A stretch of DNA of 64,000 nt. Origin: UBA11222 sp030652895. Its GTDB lineage: Bacteria; Pseudomonadota; Alphaproteobacteria; UBA11222. Each line of letters starts with the position of its first letter. Position 1 is the first letter of the stretch. Below are positions 46,725-55,696 of the stretch, in pieces. The notes under the pieces were generated by a model. That model had not been told where the DNA came from. It worked only from the letters and a program-made list of their open reading frames with translations, and did not search any database. The translations under genes and the position numbers were made by a program. The stretch is taken from NCBI GenBank assembly GCA_038318895.1, contig JBBQCS010000006.1, forward strand, positions 4,056 to 68,055. The letters run 5' to 3'.

Positions 46725-47774
46725 GTGAGCAAAACCAATCCGGGTAATTATTTTGAAGATTTTGAGGTTGGGCAGTTTTTGCGCCACGCCACGCCACGTA
46801 CGGTAACGTTGGGGGACGCGAGCCTGTATATGGCGCTGTTCGGGCCGCGATTTGCGCTGACGTCATCGGATGAATTTGCCCGTTCGCTGGGCCTGCCCGG
46901 CGCGCCGACGGATGATCTGCTGGCGTTTCATATTGTGTTCGGCAAGACCGTGCCCGATATTTCGCTCAACGCGGTGGCCAATCTGGGCTATGCGGATTGC
47001 CGTTTTCTGACGCCGGTCTATGCAGGCGACACCCTGTCCACCACGTCCGAAGTCATCGGCCTGCGCGAATTGTCCAATGGCAAATCCGGCATTGTGTATG
47101 TGCGCAGTACCGGCGTTAATCAACGCCATGAAGTGGTGATCGACTATGTGCGCTGGGTGATGGTGCGCAAGCGTGATGAAGCCGCCCCGGCGCGCGCGGC
47201 GCTTATACCCGAATTGCCGGAGTTCGTGTCCGCCGACAATCTTGCGGTCCCGGCCGGGCTGGATTTCAGCGGGTTTAATTGTGATCTGTCCGGCTCCCCG
47301 CATCTGTGGGACGACTATCATGCCGGCGAAAAAATCGACCATGTGGACGGCATGACCATAGAAGAAGCCGAACATATGATGGCGACGCGGCTGTACCAGA
47401 ATACCGCAAAGGTGCATTTCAACCAATATATGCAGAACAGCGATAAGGCGCAGCGCCGCCTGATCTATGGCGGCCATGTCATCAGCCTTGCGCGCGCGCT
47501 GAGTTTTAACGGCCTGGCCAACGCCGTCAAAATAGCCGCCATCAATGCCGGGCGCCATGTCGCGCCCTGCTATGCCGGGCACACAGTCTTCGCCTGGTCA
47601 GAAATCCTGGCCAAGGCCGAAATTCCCGGCCGCAAGGATGTGGGCGCATTGCGCGTACGCCTGTTCGCCACCAGGGACCAGCCCTGCGCCGGTTTTCCGG
47701 GTGTGACAGAGGGGGGGCATGATCCCAGCGTGATCCTGGACCTCGATTACTGGCTGCTGATGGGGCGGAGATAA
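46725..47774 (+). CDS. mch: Mesaconyl-CoA hydratase (2-methylmalyl-CoA dehydratase)
   Basis: Double hot-dog MaoC-family hydratase of 349 residues. It matches the ethylmalonyl-CoA-pathway enzyme that hydrates mesaconyl-C1-CoA to beta-methylmalyl-CoA. Seen: NPGNYFEDFEVGQFLRHATP, DDLLAFHIVFGKTVPDISLN, FLTPVYAGDTLSTTSEVIGL, VYVRSTGVNQRHEVVIDYVR and, in the second half, YGGHVISLARALSFNGLAN. GTG start with AGGGA upstream. It stands before sdhCDAB, whose product oxidises the succinate that the pathway feeds. The key enzymes Ccr and Ecm are not in the window, so the whole pathway is inferred. Confidence 0.88.
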   Translation: MSKTNPGNYFEDFEVGQFLRHATPRTVTLGDASLYMALFGPRFALTSSDEFARSLGLPGAPTDDLLAFHIVFGKTVPDISLNAVANLGYADCRFLTPVYAGDTLSTTSEVIGLRELSNGKSGIVYVRSTGVNQRHEVVIDYVRWVMVRKRDEAAPARAALIPELPEFVSADNLAVPAGLDFSGFNCDLSGSPHLWDDYHAGEKIDHVDGMTIEEAEHMMATRLYQNTAKVHFNQYMQNSDKAQRRLIYGGHVISLARALSFNGLANAVKIAAINAGRHVAPCYAGHTVFAWSEILAKAEIPGRKDVGALRVRLFATRDQPCAGFPGVTEGGHDPSVILDLDYWLLMGRR

Positions 47775-47797
47775 GCGAAATTTTCTCAATCGGCTGA

Positions 47798-47825
47798 TTG
47801 ACTTAACGCTTTCGCGGTTTAGTAT
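47798..47825 (+). promoter_or_regulatory. possible sigma-70 promoter of sdhCDAB
   Basis: TTGACT (47798-47803), a 16-base spacer and TAGTAT (47820-47825), about 55 bases before the sdhC ATG. Good -35, moderate -10. Confidence 0.4.
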
Positions 47826-47881
47826 GCGGTAGAATCAAATGCGGCCAACAGCGCCGCCAATTAATTAGCAGGGGGCCGGAA

Positions 47882-48310
47882 ATGGCGGAATCTCAGGCAG
47901 GGGCTGGCAAACCGCCGGTCATGCGGCCGCGGCCATTGTCGCCGCATCTTCAGATCTATGGCTGGAAAATCACCATGGCGGCGTCGATTACGCACCGCAT
48001 CACTGGTGTGGGGCTTGGCATCGGCAGTCTGTTGCTGACCGGCTGGCTTCTGGCGCTGGCGGATGGACCGGAATCTTATGCGGCATTGCAGGAGTTTCTG
48101 GGAAGCTGGTTTGGCAAGTTGGTGCTGCTCGGCTTTACCTGGTCGCTGATGTATCATCTGTGCAACGGCTTGCGGCATCTGTTCTGGGATGTCGGATACG
48201 GTTTTGACGTCGCCACGGCAAACCGCACGGCAGGGGCCGCTTTTGCGGGATCCGTGCTGTTAACGATTATTGCCTGGGTCCTTGCCTATATGTACCGGGG
48301 GGCTGTCTGA
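47882..48310 (+). CDS. sdhC: Succinate dehydrogenase cytochrome b556 subunit
   Basis: Membrane anchor of complex II, 142 residues, three membrane helices. RPRPLSPHLQIYGWKITMAA with SITHRITGVGLGIGSLLLT is the family signature, and the heme-ligand His lies in LMYHLCNGLRHLFWD. GGGGG precedes the ATG. The stop shares one base with sdhD. Confidence 0.95.
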   Translation: MAESQAGAGKPPVMRPRPLSPHLQIYGWKITMAASITHRITGVGLGIGSLLLTGWLLALADGPESYAALQEFLGSWFGKLVLLGFTWSLMYHLCNGLRHLFWDVGYGFDVATANRTAGAAFAGSVLLTIIAWVLAYMYRGAV

Positions 48311-48699
48311 TGTCTGCGTTCAAAACACCGATAGGCCGTGTGCGCGGCAGGGGTTCGGCCAAAGACGGCACCCAGACATTCTGGCATCAGCGCCTGACCG
48401 CGCTTGCGCTGGTCCCGCTGGCGGTGCTCTTTATCGGGTTTATGATTGCGCTTACGGGGGATGATTACGCCACCGCGGTGAGCATGATGCGCTCGCCCGT
48501 CGTGAGCGTCTTGATGTTGATGTTCCTGCTGATAGGTTTTTATCATATGAGCATTGGGCTGGCGCATGTTGTTGAAGATTATGTGCATTGGGAACTGGGG
48601 AAAATCGGCCTGATCGTCGCCATTAAACTGGGCTGTCTTGGGCTGGCGCTTGCCTGCGTTCTGTCGGTAATAAAACTGAGCTTTGGGAGCGCGGCATAA
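48310..48699 (+). CDS. sdhD: Succinate dehydrogenase hydrophobic membrane anchor subunit
   Basis: Second membrane anchor, 129 residues, three membrane helices. FWHQRLTALALVPLAVLFIG near the start and GFYHMSIGLAHVVEDYVHWE with the quinone/heme-site His and Asp-Tyr. Coupled to sdhC through TGATG. Confidence 0.94.
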   Translation: MSAFKTPIGRVRGRGSAKDGTQTFWHQRLTALALVPLAVLFIGFMIALTGDDYATAVSMMRSPVVSVLMLMFLLIGFYHMSIGLAHVVEDYVHWELGKIGLIVAIKLGCLGLALACVLSVIKLSFGSAA

Positions 48700-48700
48700 C

Positions 48701-50488
48701 ATGACGGCCTATCCGATTACTGATCACAGCTATGACGTCGTTGTTGTGGGCGCCGGGGGCTCCGGCCTGCGGGCGACACTGGGCTGCGCGCAGGCGGGGC
48801 TTAAAACCGTCAACATCACCAAGGTTTTCCCGACCCGCAGCCACACGGTTGCCGCACAAGGCGGTATCTCGGCGGCGCTGGGCAATATGATCGAAGATGA
48901 CTGGCGCTGGCATATGTATGACACCGTCAAGGGCGCCGATTGGCTGGGTGACCAGGACGCCATCGAGTTTTTGTGCCGCGAAGCGCCTGCCGCAGTGTTC
49001 GAACTGGAGCATTTTGGCGTTCCCTTCTCGCGCACAGAGGAAGGCAAGATTTATCAGCGCGCCTTTGGCGGCATGACCACCCAATATGGCGATGGGCCGC
49101 CCGCGCTGCGCACCTGCGCCGCCGCCGACCGCACCGGCCACGCCATGCTGCATACTTTATATGGCCAGAGCATTCGCAACAATGCGGAATTCATGATCGA
49201 ATATTTCGTGATCGATCTGATCATGGAAGAGGGCGAATGCCGCGGCGTCATCGCCATCAACATGGATGACGGCGCCATCCACCGCATCCGCGCCAAAATA
49301 ACCATCATGGCGACGGGGGGCTATGGCCGCACCTATTTTTCCGCCACGTCGGCGCATACCTGCACAGGCGACGGCAATGGCATGGCCCTGCGCGCAGGGC
49401 TGCCGCTACAGGACATGGAATTTGTGCAGTTCCACCCAACCGGCATTTATGGCGCGGGCTGTCTGATTACCGAAGGCGCGCGCGGCGAAGGCGGGTATCT
49501 CACCAATTCCAACGGCGAACGTTTCATGGAACGCTACGCGCCATCCGCCAAGGATCTGGCGTCGCGCGACGTGGTCAGCCGTTCCATGACCGTCGAAATC
49601 CGAGAAGGCCGCGGCGTCGGCCCGAACAAGGATCATATTTATCTGCATCTTGATCATCTTGATCCCGCCATCCTGCATGAACGCCTGCCGGGCATTTCGG
49701 AATCCGCGCGGATTTTCTCCGGCGTCGACGTGACCAAGGAACCGATCCCGGTGCTGCCCACGGTGCATTACAATATGGGCGGCCTGCAGACCAATTTCTA
49801 CGGCGAGGTCGTGACATTGCGCGACGGCAATCCGGACTCTGTCGTGCCGGGCCTGATGGCCGTAGGCGAAGCGGCTTGTGTATCCGTGCACGGAGCAAAC
49901 CGCCTGGGTTCAAATTCACTTATCGATTTGGTGGTGTTTGGCCGCGCGGCCGCGCAACGCGCAGCGGAAGTGATCAAAAAAGACGAAAAGCAGCGCGAAC
50001 TGCCAAAAGGTTCCGCGGACATGTCGCTGGCGCGACTGGACGCGGCCCGCTACGCAAAAGGCGGCACGTCTACCGCGGAATTGCGTCTGCGCATGCAGAA
50101 AATCATGCAGAACAATTGCGCGGTGTTCCGCACCGGCGAAGTGCTGGAAGAAGGCTGCAAGCTGATCCGCGAAGTCTATGACGCGCGCACCGATATCAAA
50201 ACTTCGGACCGTTCATTGATCTGGAATTCGGATCTTATTGAAACGCTGGAATTTGATAATCTGATCCGCCAGTCGATGGTCGCCGTATTCTCCGCCGAAA
50301 ACCGCAAGGAGAGCCGCGGGGCCCATGCGCGTGAAGATTATCCGGACCGGGACGACGACAACTGGATGAAGCACACCCTCAGCTGGCTGGACGAAAGCGG
50401 CAAGGTAACCATCGATTACCGCCCGGTGCACGCCTATACCCTGTCGAACGACATTCAATATATCGCACCGAAAAAGCGCGTTTATTAA
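48701..50488 (+). CDS. sdhA: Succinate dehydrogenase flavoprotein subunit
   Basis: Catalytic subunit, 595 residues, with covalently bound FAD. YDVVVVGAGGSGLRATLGCA (dinucleotide fold), SHTVAAQGGISAALGNM with the FAD-linked His, FHPTGIYGAGCLITEGARGEGG, HYNMGGLQTNFYGEV and the active-site Arg region. Start ATG at 48701, one base after the sdhD stop; a longer frame overlapping sdhD is not homologous. Confidence 0.97.
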   Translation: MTAYPITDHSYDVVVVGAGGSGLRATLGCAQAGLKTVNITKVFPTRSHTVAAQGGISAALGNMIEDDWRWHMYDTVKGADWLGDQDAIEFLCREAPAAVFELEHFGVPFSRTEEGKIYQRAFGGMTTQYGDGPPALRTCAAADRTGHAMLHTLYGQSIRNNAEFMIEYFVIDLIMEEGECRGVIAINMDDGAIHRIRAKITIMATGGYGRTYFSATSAHTCTGDGNGMALRAGLPLQDMEFVQFHPTGIYGAGCLITEGARGEGGYLTNSNGERFMERYAPSAKDLASRDVVSRSMTVEIREGRGVGPNKDHIYLHLDHLDPAILHERLPGISESARIFSGVDVTKEPIPVLPTVHYNMGGLQTNFYGEVVTLRDGNPDSVVPGLMAVGEAACVSVHGANRLGSNSLIDLVVFGRAAAQRAAEVIKKDEKQRELPKGSADMSLARLDAARYAKGGTSTAELRLRMQKIMQNNCAVFRTGEVLEEGCKLIREVYDARTDIKTSDRSLIWNSDLIETLEFDNLIRQSMVAVFSAENRKESRGAHAREDYPDRDDDNWMKHTLSWLDESGKVTIDYRPVHAYTLSNDIQYIAPKKRVY

Positions 50489-50500
50489 GGACACATTGCA

Positions 50501-51280
50501 ATGGTCGAATTTGCACTGCCAAAAAACTCCAAGGTCGAAAAGGGTAATGTCTTCAAGGCCCCCGCCGGAACGAAAAATATCCGCACGTTCCATATTTACC
50601 GCTGGAGTCCGGATGACGATAAAAATCCGCGCCTCGACACCTATGAAATCGACACCGACAGCTGCGGCCCGATGGTGCTGGATGCGCTGATCAAGATCAA
50701 GAACGAGATTGATCCGACGCTGACCTTTCGCCGCTCGTGCCGTGAGGGCGTCTGTGGTTCGTGCGCCATGAATATTGACGGCGGCAATACCCTGGCCTGC
50801 ACCAAGGGCATGTACGAAATCGGTGGCGACGTGAAAGTATACCCGCTGCCGCATCTCGACGTGGTCAAGGATCTGGTGCCGGACCTGAACAATTTCTATG
50901 CGCAATACGCCTCGATCAAGCCTTACCTGCAGACCGTGTCGCCCGAACCGCAAAAGGAATGGCGGCAAAGTTATGAAGACCGCCAGAAACTGGACGGCCT
51001 CTATGAATGCATTCTGTGCGCCTGCTGCTCAAGCAGCTGCCCCAGCTACTGGTGGAACGGCGACCGTTATCTTGGCCCCGCAGCACTGCTGCAGGCTTAC
51101 CGCTGGCTGATCGACAGCCGCGACGAAGCCACCGGCGAACGCCTCGATGATCTGGAAGATCCGTTCCGCCTGTATCGCTGCATCACCATTTTGAATTGTG
51201 CGCAAGCCTGCCCCAAGAACCTGAACCCCGCCAAGGCCATCGCAGAAATCAAGAAAATGATGGTGGAGCGAAGGGTTTAG
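50501..51280 (+). CDS. sdhB: Succinate dehydrogenase iron-sulfur subunit
   Basis: Electron-transfer subunit, 259 residues. [2Fe-2S] site CREGVCGSCAMNIDGGNTLAC, [4Fe-4S] site CILCACCSSSCP and [3Fe-4S] site CAQACPKNLNP with the earlier Cys of YRCITILNC. Twelve bases after sdhA. The stop overlaps the convergent RNA methyltransferase stop by four bases. Confidence 0.97.
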   Translation: MVEFALPKNSKVEKGNVFKAPAGTKNIRTFHIYRWSPDDDKNPRLDTYEIDTDSCGPMVLDALIKIKNEIDPTLTFRRSCREGVCGSCAMNIDGGNTLACTKGMYEIGGDVKVYPLPHLDVVKDLVPDLNNFYAQYASIKPYLQTVSPEPQKEWRQSYEDRQKLDGLYECILCACCSSSCPSYWWNGDRYLGPAALLQAYRWLIDSRDEATGERLDDLEDPFRLYRCITILNCAQACPKNLNPAKAIAEIKKMMVERRV

Positions 51281-52566
51281 GGACGCTCAAACAGCGCCAC
51301 CAGTTCAACCTCGGCGGACCAGCGAAACTGGTCAACCGGTGCAACCCAGCGCAGCGAAAAGCCTCCGTCTGCCAACGCTCTGGCGTCACGCGCGAAGGTG
51401 GCGGGTGCGCAGGATACCGCAATTACCTTACGCACAGTACTGGCCGCAATCTGGGTGGCCTGGGCGCGCGCGCCGGCCTTTGGCGGGTCAAATATCACCG
51501 CCGCATAGGGCGTTAATTCTTCGATGGACAACGGCCCGCGCTGCAAATCCCGGTGGCTTACCTCAATCTGTTTAAGGCCCTGAACCTGATTTGCCGCCTG
51601 GCGTATGGCCGCCGCCATCGCCTTGTCGCCTTCAACCGCGTGAACCCGCGCATGGGGCGCGACAGGAAACGTAAAAGTTCCACATCCCGCAAACAGATCA
51701 AGGACGCGCACACCCTTTGTGCTCAGGATTTTTTTGCCCAACGCCTCCAGCACAAGCGCGGTCAACGCCTGCTCCCCGTCTGCGCTCGCTTGCAGGAATC
51801 CGCCGGGCGGTGGACATACCGTCACACTGCCCATGAGAATTTCCGGTTTACGGCGTTCCAGTAACGCCACGCCGTTCCAGCTGAGCCGCGCCAGATCTAT
51901 CCTGTCCGCCGATGTCGCCAGCAATGAGCGCAGGCGCAAATTCGGTTCGCCCCTGTCTGCCGAACCGATTTGCACATCCACGTCCAGCCCGGTTCGGGTC
52001 CAGGTGACCGTCAACCGCCCCGTTTGACCATGCCGCAGCAACGGCGCCAACATCTCTGCCAAACCTGGCAGGGCCTGCACAATGTGCGGGTCCAGTACGC
52101 AACAATCCGTAACCGGAACCATGCGGTTGCTCATCCGGGCATTGAAACCTAGCTGGATTCCGTTGGCGCCGTGTTCCGCCGTAAAGGCGGCGCGGCGGCG
52201 TGAGGCGCGCGGCATGGTCAGCGTTGGCCGCACGTCGATATCGTTTAACCCGCGGCTGGACAGGGCATCCATGATTTGCAGCCGCTTCCAGCCGGCAACG
52301 AACGGATCGGAAAGATGCTGCAACGCGCATCCACCACAGTCTCCAAAATGCGGGCATGGCGGCGTGACGCGCGCCTCGCCAGGTTTCAGAATCTGCACGA
52401 TTGCGGCGCGATCTTTTTCCCCCGCCTGCAATATTATCTGAATCCGGTCGCCGGGGGCGGCATAAGGCACGTAGCGCTTGCCACCGTCAGTCTCCACCAC
52501 CCCGTCACCGGAATGGCCAAGGCCGATGACTTCGGCGTCAATTATTTCTTCGGGAAGTTGCGTCAC
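51277..52566 (-). CDS. Class I SAM-dependent RNA methyltransferase (TrmA/RlmC/RlmD type)
   Basis: Uracil-5 RNA methyltransferase family, 429 residues. N-terminal TRAM-like domain (about 8-60, VIGLGHSGDGVVETDGGKRY), iron-sulfur cysteines CPHFGDCGGCALQHL, SAM motif VLDLFAGCGTFTFPVA, AVIFDPPKAGARAQ and the catalytic Cys in VIAVSCAPATFARDARALAD. Whether it acts on rRNA or tRNA is not clear. The GTG start shares one base with the dxs stop. Last gene of the nine-gene mtnP-dxs run. Confidence 0.9.
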   Translation of the reverse strand: MTQLPEEIIDAEVIGLGHSGDGVVETDGGKRYVPYAAPGDRIQIILQAGEKDRAAIVQILKPGEARVTPPCPHFGDCGGCALQHLSDPFVAGWKRLQIMDALSSRGLNDIDVRPTLTMPRASRRRAAFTAEHGANGIQLGFNARMSNRMVPVTDCCVLDPHIVQALPGLAEMLAPLLRHGQTGRLTVTWTRTGLDVDVQIGSADRGEPNLRLRSLLATSADRIDLARLSWNGVALLERRKPEILMGSVTVCPPPGGFLQASADGEQALTALVLEALGKKILSTKGVRVLDLFAGCGTFTFPVAPHARVHAVEGDKAMAAAIRQAANQVQGLKQIEVSHRDLQRGPLSIEELTPYAAVIFDPPKAGARAQATQIAASTVRKVIAVSCAPATFARDARALADGGFSLRWVAPVDQFRWSAEVELVALFERP

Positions 52567-54491
52567 TATGCCCGCAATATTTCCGCGCGGGGAAGACTGG
52601 CTCCCACCAGGGAAAGAATATTTGTTACAATATGCGCCGCGTCCAGGCCGGCCTCTGCATACATTTTTTCAGGTGTATTTTGGTCCTGAAAGCGGTCCGG
52701 CAGACATAGCGGGCGCACGATCAAGCCCTTGTCGAGCAGGCCGGCCGTGGCAAGAAAATGCAGAACCTGCGCCGCAAATCCGCCGATCGCGCCCTCCTCA
52801 ATGGTAAGGAGAATCTCATGCTCGCGCGCCAGTCGGGAAACCAGCGCGGTATCTAACGGTTTGGCAAAACGCGCATCGGCGATGGTTATATGATGCCCGT
52901 GGGTATCCAGGACACGCGCCGCCTCGCTCACTTCGGCCAGGCGCGCACCAAAATTGAGAACCGCAACCCTGCTTCCTTCGCGGATGATACGGCCCTTACC
53001 AATCTCAAGCGGCACCCCCGCATCGGGCAGCGCGGCGCCCGTGCCTTCGCCGCGCGGAAAGCGAAACGCGCTGGGCCTGTCATCAATACCGGCGGCTGTG
53101 GCCACCATATGCGTGAGCTCTGCTTCGTCGGCCGCCGCCATCACCACAAAATTCGGCAGGTTGCACAGATAGCCAACATCAAATGATCCCGCATGGGTTG
53201 GGCCATCGGCGCCCACCAGCCCCGCACGATCAATGGCGAAACGCACGGGCAAACACTGTATCGCCACATCATGCACGACCTGATCATAGGCCCGCTGCAG
53301 GAAAGTGGAATAAATCGCAGCAAACGGTTTGAAGCCTTCACAGGCCAGCCCGGCGGCAAATGTCACCCCATGCTGCTCGGCAATGCCAACATCAAAACAA
53401 CGATCAGGAAACGCCCTGGCAAACAGATCAAGCCCGGTGCCCGATGGCATTGCGGCGGTGATGGCGACGATCTTGTCGTCTTTCTGCGCCTCCGCGATCA
53501 GGCTCTGCGCGAACACCTTGGTATATTGTGGTGCATTGGGCGCGGATTTTTTTTGCGCACCGGTCACCACATCAAATTTGTTCACGCCGTGATATTTATC
53601 TTCCGCAGCCTCGGCAGGCGGATAGCCCTTGCCCTTTTGGGTTACCACATGCACCAGGATGGGGCCCTGTTCAGCATTGCGCACATTCTCCAAAACCGGA
53701 ATCAGATGATCGAGATTGTGCCCGTCAATCGGCCCTACATAGTAAAACCCCAATTCCTCAAACAGCGTGCCGCCCGTCGCCATGCCGCGCGTAAATTCCT
53801 CGGCCTTGCGCGCCGTGCGTTCCAGCCGCTCCGAAATCTTGTGCGCAATTTCCTTTGCCGTCTGACGCAGGGTCAGATATTTCCGCCCGGACAGGCGTTT
53901 TGCAAGATACGCGCTCATCGCCCCTACGGGCGGGGCGATCGACATATCATTGTCATTCAGAATGACGATCAACCGGCTGTGCCGTGATCCGGCATTATTC
54001 ATGGCTTCGTAGGCCATGCCCGCGCTCATTGCGCCATCGCCGATAACCGCCACCACATGATTGTCGTCGCCACGCAGATCCCGCGCCACCGCCATGCCCA
54101 GGGCCGCCGAAATAGAGGTCGAGGAATGCGCCGCGCCAAACGCGTCATATTCGCTCTCCGCACGCTTGGTAAATCCGGACAGCCCGCCGCCCTGCCGCAA
54201 GGTCCGAATCCGGTCGCGCCGCCCGGTCAGAATTTTATGGGGATAGGTCTGGTGCCCAACATCCCATAATATTTTGTCTTTGGGCGCTTCAAACACATAA
54301 TGCAGGGCCAGCGTAAGCTCCACCACGCCGAGCCCGGCCCCCAGATGCCCGCCGGTAACCGACACGGCGTCAATGGTTTCCGCACGCAATTCATCCGCCA
54401 ACTGACAAAGTTGCGCATGTGAAAATTGTTTCAGGTCCGCTGGTACGCGCACCAGATCAAGCAGCGGTGTCTTACTCACGGTTTTATTCAT
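52566..54491 (-). CDS. dxs: 1-deoxy-D-xylulose-5-phosphate synthase
   Basis: Thiamine-diphosphate enzyme that condenses pyruvate and glyceraldehyde 3-phosphate to DXP, first step of the MEP pathway. 641 residues: DVGHQTYPHKILTGRRDRI, GAAHSSTSISAALGMAVARD, ThDP motif VIGDGAMSAGMAYEAMNNAG and NDNDMSIAPPVGAMSAYL, the pyrimidine domain with DVGIAEQHGVTFAAGLA, and a C-terminal transketolase domain. Eleven bases after ispA. Confidence 0.97.
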   Translation of the reverse strand: MNKTVSKTPLLDLVRVPADLKQFSHAQLCQLADELRAETIDAVSVTGGHLGAGLGVVELTLALHYVFEAPKDKILWDVGHQTYPHKILTGRRDRIRTLRQGGGLSGFTKRAESEYDAFGAAHSSTSISAALGMAVARDLRGDDNHVVAVIGDGAMSAGMAYEAMNNAGSRHSRLIVILNDNDMSIAPPVGAMSAYLAKRLSGRKYLTLRQTAKEIAHKISERLERTARKAEEFTRGMATGGTLFEELGFYYVGPIDGHNLDHLIPVLENVRNAEQGPILVHVVTQKGKGYPPAEAAEDKYHGVNKFDVVTGAQKKSAPNAPQYTKVFAQSLIAEAQKDDKIVAITAAMPSGTGLDLFARAFPDRCFDVGIAEQHGVTFAAGLACEGFKPFAAIYSTFLQRAYDQVVHDVAIQCLPVRFAIDRAGLVGADGPTHAGSFDVGYLCNLPNFVVMAAADEAELTHMVATAAGIDDRPSAFRFPRGEGTGAALPDAGVPLEIGKGRIIREGSRVAVLNFGARLAEVSEAARVLDTHGHHITIADARFAKPLDTALVSRLAREHEILLTIEEGAIGGFAAQVLHFLATAGLLDKGLIVRPLCLPDRFQDQNTPEKMYAEAGLDAAHIVTNILSLVGASLPRAEILRA

Positions 54492-54502
54492 TTCTCAAAC
54501 TA

Positions 54503-55390
54503 TCAGGCGCGCCGGTCAATTGCAAAAAGCGCCGCCGCGCGCAGAAGATCGGCCTTTTCATCAAATAAATCAAGATGCTTAACAGCTTGATCCGCCAGGA
54601 TTTTCGCCTGCACCCGGGCGCGCTCCACCCCCAGCAGGGAAACCATCGTCGATTTACCCGCCGCCTGGTCCTTGCCCGCTGATTTTCCCAATGTTTCAGG
54701 ATTACCCTCAATATCCAGAAGGTCATCCGTTATCTGGAAGGCCAGACCAAAATCATGGGCATAGGCGTGCAGCGCCTGCCGGTGCGGCGCGGAAGCCTTA
54801 CCCAAAATCGCCCCTGCTTCACAGGCATAAGCGATCAGCGCCCCGGTTTTAAGTTGCTGCAGCCGGGTAACCGCCCCAACGGGCAGCGTCTTGTTTTCCG
54901 ATTCCAGATCCAGCATTTGCCCCCCCACCATGCCATGGGGGCCGGACGCCAGCGCAAGCGCGCGCACCAGTTCACAACGGACATTGGGATCTTCGTGGGT
55001 GGCGGCGTCAGACAGAATTTCAAATGCGACGGACAGCAGGGCATCGCCCACCAACACCGCCGTGGCTTCGCCGAACTGGCGATGCGTAGAGGGCTTGCCG
55101 CGCCGTAAATCATCGTCATCCATGCAGGGCAGATCGTCATGCGCCAGTGAATAACTATGTACGCACTCCACGGCCGCCGCCACGCGCGCGGCGCAGGTTT
55201 CACCAACGTCAAAAATCCCGGCGCTGTTCAGCACCAGAAAGGACCGCAGGCGCTTTCCGCCGCCAAGGGTTGCGTAACGCATGGCCTCAAACAGGCGCGT
55301 TTCCGAATTTTGTGATTTGGGCAGTAATATTTCGAGCGCCTCTTCTACGATACGCGCCGACTGCGCCATAGCGCCAGAAAAATGGCTCAT
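54503..55390 (-). CDS. ispA: Farnesyl diphosphate synthase (polyprenyl synthase)
   Basis: Trans-prenyltransferase that makes C15 farnesyl diphosphate from DMAPP/GPP and IPP. 295 residues: first Asp-rich motif HDDLPCMDDDDLRRGKPSTH, second motif FQITDDLLDIEGNPETLGK with KDQAAGKSTMVSLLG. It gives the substrate for uppS, also in this window. Conventional order xseB-ispA-dxs. Confidence 0.95.
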   Translation of the reverse strand: MSHFSGAMAQSARIVEEALEILLPKSQNSETRLFEAMRYATLGGGKRLRSFLVLNSAGIFDVGETCAARVAAAVECVHSYSLAHDDLPCMDDDDLRRGKPSTHRQFGEATAVLVGDALLSVAFEILSDAATHEDPNVRCELVRALALASGPHGMVGGQMLDLESENKTLPVGAVTRLQQLKTGALIAYACEAGAILGKASAPHRQALHAYAHDFGLAFQITDDLLDIEGNPETLGKSAGKDQAAGKSTMVSLLGVERARVQAKILADQAVKHLDLFDEKADLLRAAALFAIDRRA

Positions 55391-55414
55391 CAGATCAATC
55401 CGTTCAAAGATAAA

Positions 55415-55678
55415 TTATCCGGCCCCATCCTCGGGCGCCGTCGAAACCGCGCCATCTCCGGACACGACAATCTTTTCCACTTTGGCCTGCGCATCTTTCA
55501 GCTTGGCATCACAATGGGCTTTCAACTCGCTGCCGCGTTCATAAATGCTGATGGATTCCTCAAGATCCACCTGCCCGCTTTCGAGCCGCGCCACGATGGC
55601 TTCAAGTTCACGCAACGCCGCCTCGAAACTCAAACCAGTCACTGGCTCCAGAGACGCTGTTTTTTTCTTTTCAGACAT
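55415..55678 (-). CDS. xseB: Exodeoxyribonuclease VII small subunit
   Basis: Small helical subunit of the single-strand exonuclease, 87 residues. FEAALRELEAIVARLESGQV then DLEESISIYERGSELKAHCD is the family core. The large subunit gene xseA is not in the window. A somewhat long C-terminal tail follows (VVSGDGAVSTAPEDGAG). Confidence 0.94.
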   Translation of the reverse strand: MSEKKKTASLEPVTGLSFEAALRELEAIVARLESGQVDLEESISIYERGSELKAHCDAKLKDAQAKVEKIVVSGDGAVSTAPEDGAG

Positions 55679-55696
55679 TTGCCTGTCACCGCCTTC

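Noticed and set aside
46527..46787. Minus-strand frame of 86 codons between dnaE and mch
   Set aside because: The end (GYTCSNMPAPVSICGETMPT) reads somewhat like protein, but the start overlaps mch, no ribosome site is seen and no family is recognised. A remnant cannot be excluded.
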